A stretch of 64,000 bases of DNA from CAWGXG01 sp963826505 (GTDB lineage: Bacteria > Chloroflexota > Anaerolineae > Aggregatilineales > Aggregatilineaceae), in the NCBI GenBank assembly GCA_963826505.1, contig CAWGXG010000001.1, positions 248,001-312,000 of the forward strand, in the 5' to 3' direction. Positions 62,921 to 64,000 of this stretch are shown here, piece after piece. A program made the position numbers and the translations under genes. The stretch's first letter is position 1. Each line of letters starts with the position of its first letter. The notes below the pieces were generated by a model. That model saw only the letters and a list, made by a program, of their open reading frames with translations, searched no databases and was not told the DNA's origin.

Positions 62921-63940
62921 ATGTTGACGAAACGAACCGTATTTCTGACCTGCTGCGCTGTGCTGCTGCTCGCCCTGGTAGGGAGCGGGCAGATTGGTCT
63001 GGCCCAAGACAAAACAACGGTTTCGCTGGCTCCGATCATCCTGGGGGTGGACCAAAGCGGGACGGTCGAAGCGACGATTGATTGCGCCGTGGACCAGTGC
63101 AGCGCCTTCGCGATTACCCTTCACTTCGACCCGGCTATCGTGCGCGTTGAGGGGGCGGAGGTCGGGCCGTACCTGGGCGAGCGGGCTTTCGAGGCCGAAA
63201 ACGTGGTGGATAACACGATCGGCGAGGTGCGGCTGGCGGCGGTCGCGCTGGGCACGCTGACGCCCTCGGATGAAACACTGCTGATGCGGTTGGAGGTGAC
63301 GGGCATCACGGAAGGCATCACCGCGCTGGCGATTGACGATCTGGAAATTGGCGACGCGCTGGGCAACCCGCTCGAGGTTGAAAGCGTTGACGGGCAGGTG
63401 ATCGTTTCCAACCAGGCGGCGCTGCTGCTGCTGACTGCAACGCCCACCGGCACTGCGGAACCTTGTACCGTGAGCACTGATCAGCGCAACGTGTACGTAC
63501 GGGTCGGACCCGGCGTAGGACGCGGGATTCGCGATACGCTGCCGGCCAACGTCGAGATTCCGGTTGTGGGCCGGGCGACTGACATTCGCGACGCTTTGTG
63601 GTGGAAGATTCAACCGCCCGGTTACAACGAAGACGAAGCCGATCGCTACTGGGTCGCGGAAGCCGACGTCACGGAAACCGGCGACTGCGAGGCTGTGGAG
63701 CCGGACTCCGCCCCGCCGATTGTCGTCGCGCCCAACAGCGTCGCGCCGAGCACGAATCCCCCCACTGGCGGCGGTCAGGTGTGCTCGCCCGGCATCTGGT
63801 CCGGTTGCGGCACCAATGGCTGCGGCGCGGATTACAACTCGCGCTGCAACGCTTCCGGCACGGGCTATGAGTGTGTCTGGAATCCCGGCAGCTGCCGCAG
63901 CGAACCCAGCCCGGCCACGCCACCCGGTCCGTCTTCGTAA
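62921..63940 (+). CDS. Secreted cohesin-SH3b protein
   Basis: A 339-residue exported protein: signal peptide (FLTCCAVLLLALVGSGQIGLAQ), a cohesin domain (~31-162: VSLAPIILGVDQSGTVEAT, FAITLHFDPAIVRVEGAEVG, VVDNTIGEVRLAAVALG, LLMRLEVTGITEG), a short Thr/Pro linker, an SH3b domain (~184-258: NVYVRVGPGVGRGIRDTLP and RYWVAEADV) and a Cys-rich tail (CSPGIWSGCGTNGCGADYN). Cohesins bind dockerins with high affinity in cellulosomes; here the dockerin is on the kinase encoded immediately upstream. GAGAGG (62905-62910) supports ATG 62921; GTG codons at 62897, 62903 and 62918 are alternatives. The stop is at 63940; the final 60 bp of the window show no gene. Confidence 0.85.
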   Translation: MLTKRTVFLTCCAVLLLALVGSGQIGLAQDKTTVSLAPIILGVDQSGTVEATIDCAVDQCSAFAITLHFDPAIVRVEGAEVGPYLGERAFEAENVVDNTIGEVRLAAVALGTLTPSDETLLMRLEVTGITEGITALAIDDLEIGDALGNPLEVESVDGQVIVSNQAALLLLTATPTGTAEPCTVSTDQRNVYVRVGPGVGRGIRDTLPANVEIPVVGRATDIRDALWWKIQPPGYNEDEADRYWVAEADVTETGDCEAVEPDSAPPIVVAPNSVAPSTNPPTGGGQVCSPGIWSGCGTNGCGADYNSRCNASGTGYECVWNPGSCRSEPSPATPPGPSS

Positions 63941-64000
63941 GGCGGGGGCCTCACGCTACCCGCGCACCTCCTCAAGGCGAACGCGACGTGATCCCTCGGA

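Overview
The window looks like chromosomal DNA of a high-GC, heterotrophic, probably monoderm bacterium of the Chloroflexota (Anaerolineae-like). This is inferred from its style: lipoproteins combining Ig-like, SH3b, CARDB and WD40 modules, Pro/Thr-rich extracellular linkers, a transmembrane Ser/Thr kinase, an LPXTG-anchored giant surface protein and many paralogous GNAT and ABC-permease-like genes. No rRNA, tRNA, CRISPR array, phage or insertion sequence was seen.

Layout. 1-10.9 kb: GNAT protein, V4R-domain protein, two SH3b/WD40 lipoproteins, a soluble multi-sensor histidine kinase, a ROK sugar kinase and a zinc-ribbon membrane protein. 11.2-15.7 kb: a sugar block with a trehalose-phosphate synthase-like enzyme and trehalose phosphatase on overlapping convergent genes, a URO-D-like protein and a frameshifted PfkB-type kinase. 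15.9-25.5 kb: TIR protein, TfoX-like protein, secreted SH3b protein, MazG-like protein with QueG, quinone oxidoreductase, single-domain response regulator, M28 peptidase, YcaQ-like protein and two permease paralogues. 26.5-29.5 kb: two tandem cytidylate-kinase-like genes (the first behind a strongly structured leader) and a DUF362 protein. 29.8-38.9 kb: small surface proteins, aldehyde dehydrogenase, DUF554, DUF3048, a PPDK_N-type protein broken by three +1 frameshifts, and DUF4256. 39.0-45.4 kb: a DUF2089 regulator with a 28-residue-repeat protein, a TauE/SafE permease, an acetyltransferase behind an attenuator-like leader, and two alpha/beta hydrolases. 45.9-58.4 kb: a ~2,316-residue LPXTG surface protein and a three-gene envelope operon (small membrane protein, methyltransferase, sulfatase-fold membrane enzyme). 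58.4-64 kb: ClC channel, then a Ser/Thr kinase ending in an extracellular dockerin, followed 14 bp later by a secreted cohesin-SH3b protein.

The most interesting points are (1) the kinase-dockerin / cohesin pair, which suggests a calcium-dependent extracellular complex feeding a cytoplasmic kinase; (2) the leader at 42.19-42.37 kb, with a good promoter, an antiterminator/terminator switch and then an acetyltransferase whose apparent start is followed by TAA at codon 3; (3) the LPXTG giant; and (4) five gene interruptions that are all +1, which look more like sequencing insertions than decay. Start sites were often moved inward from the longest reading frame to the ATG/GTG/TTG with a Shine-Dalgarno (SD) sequence.
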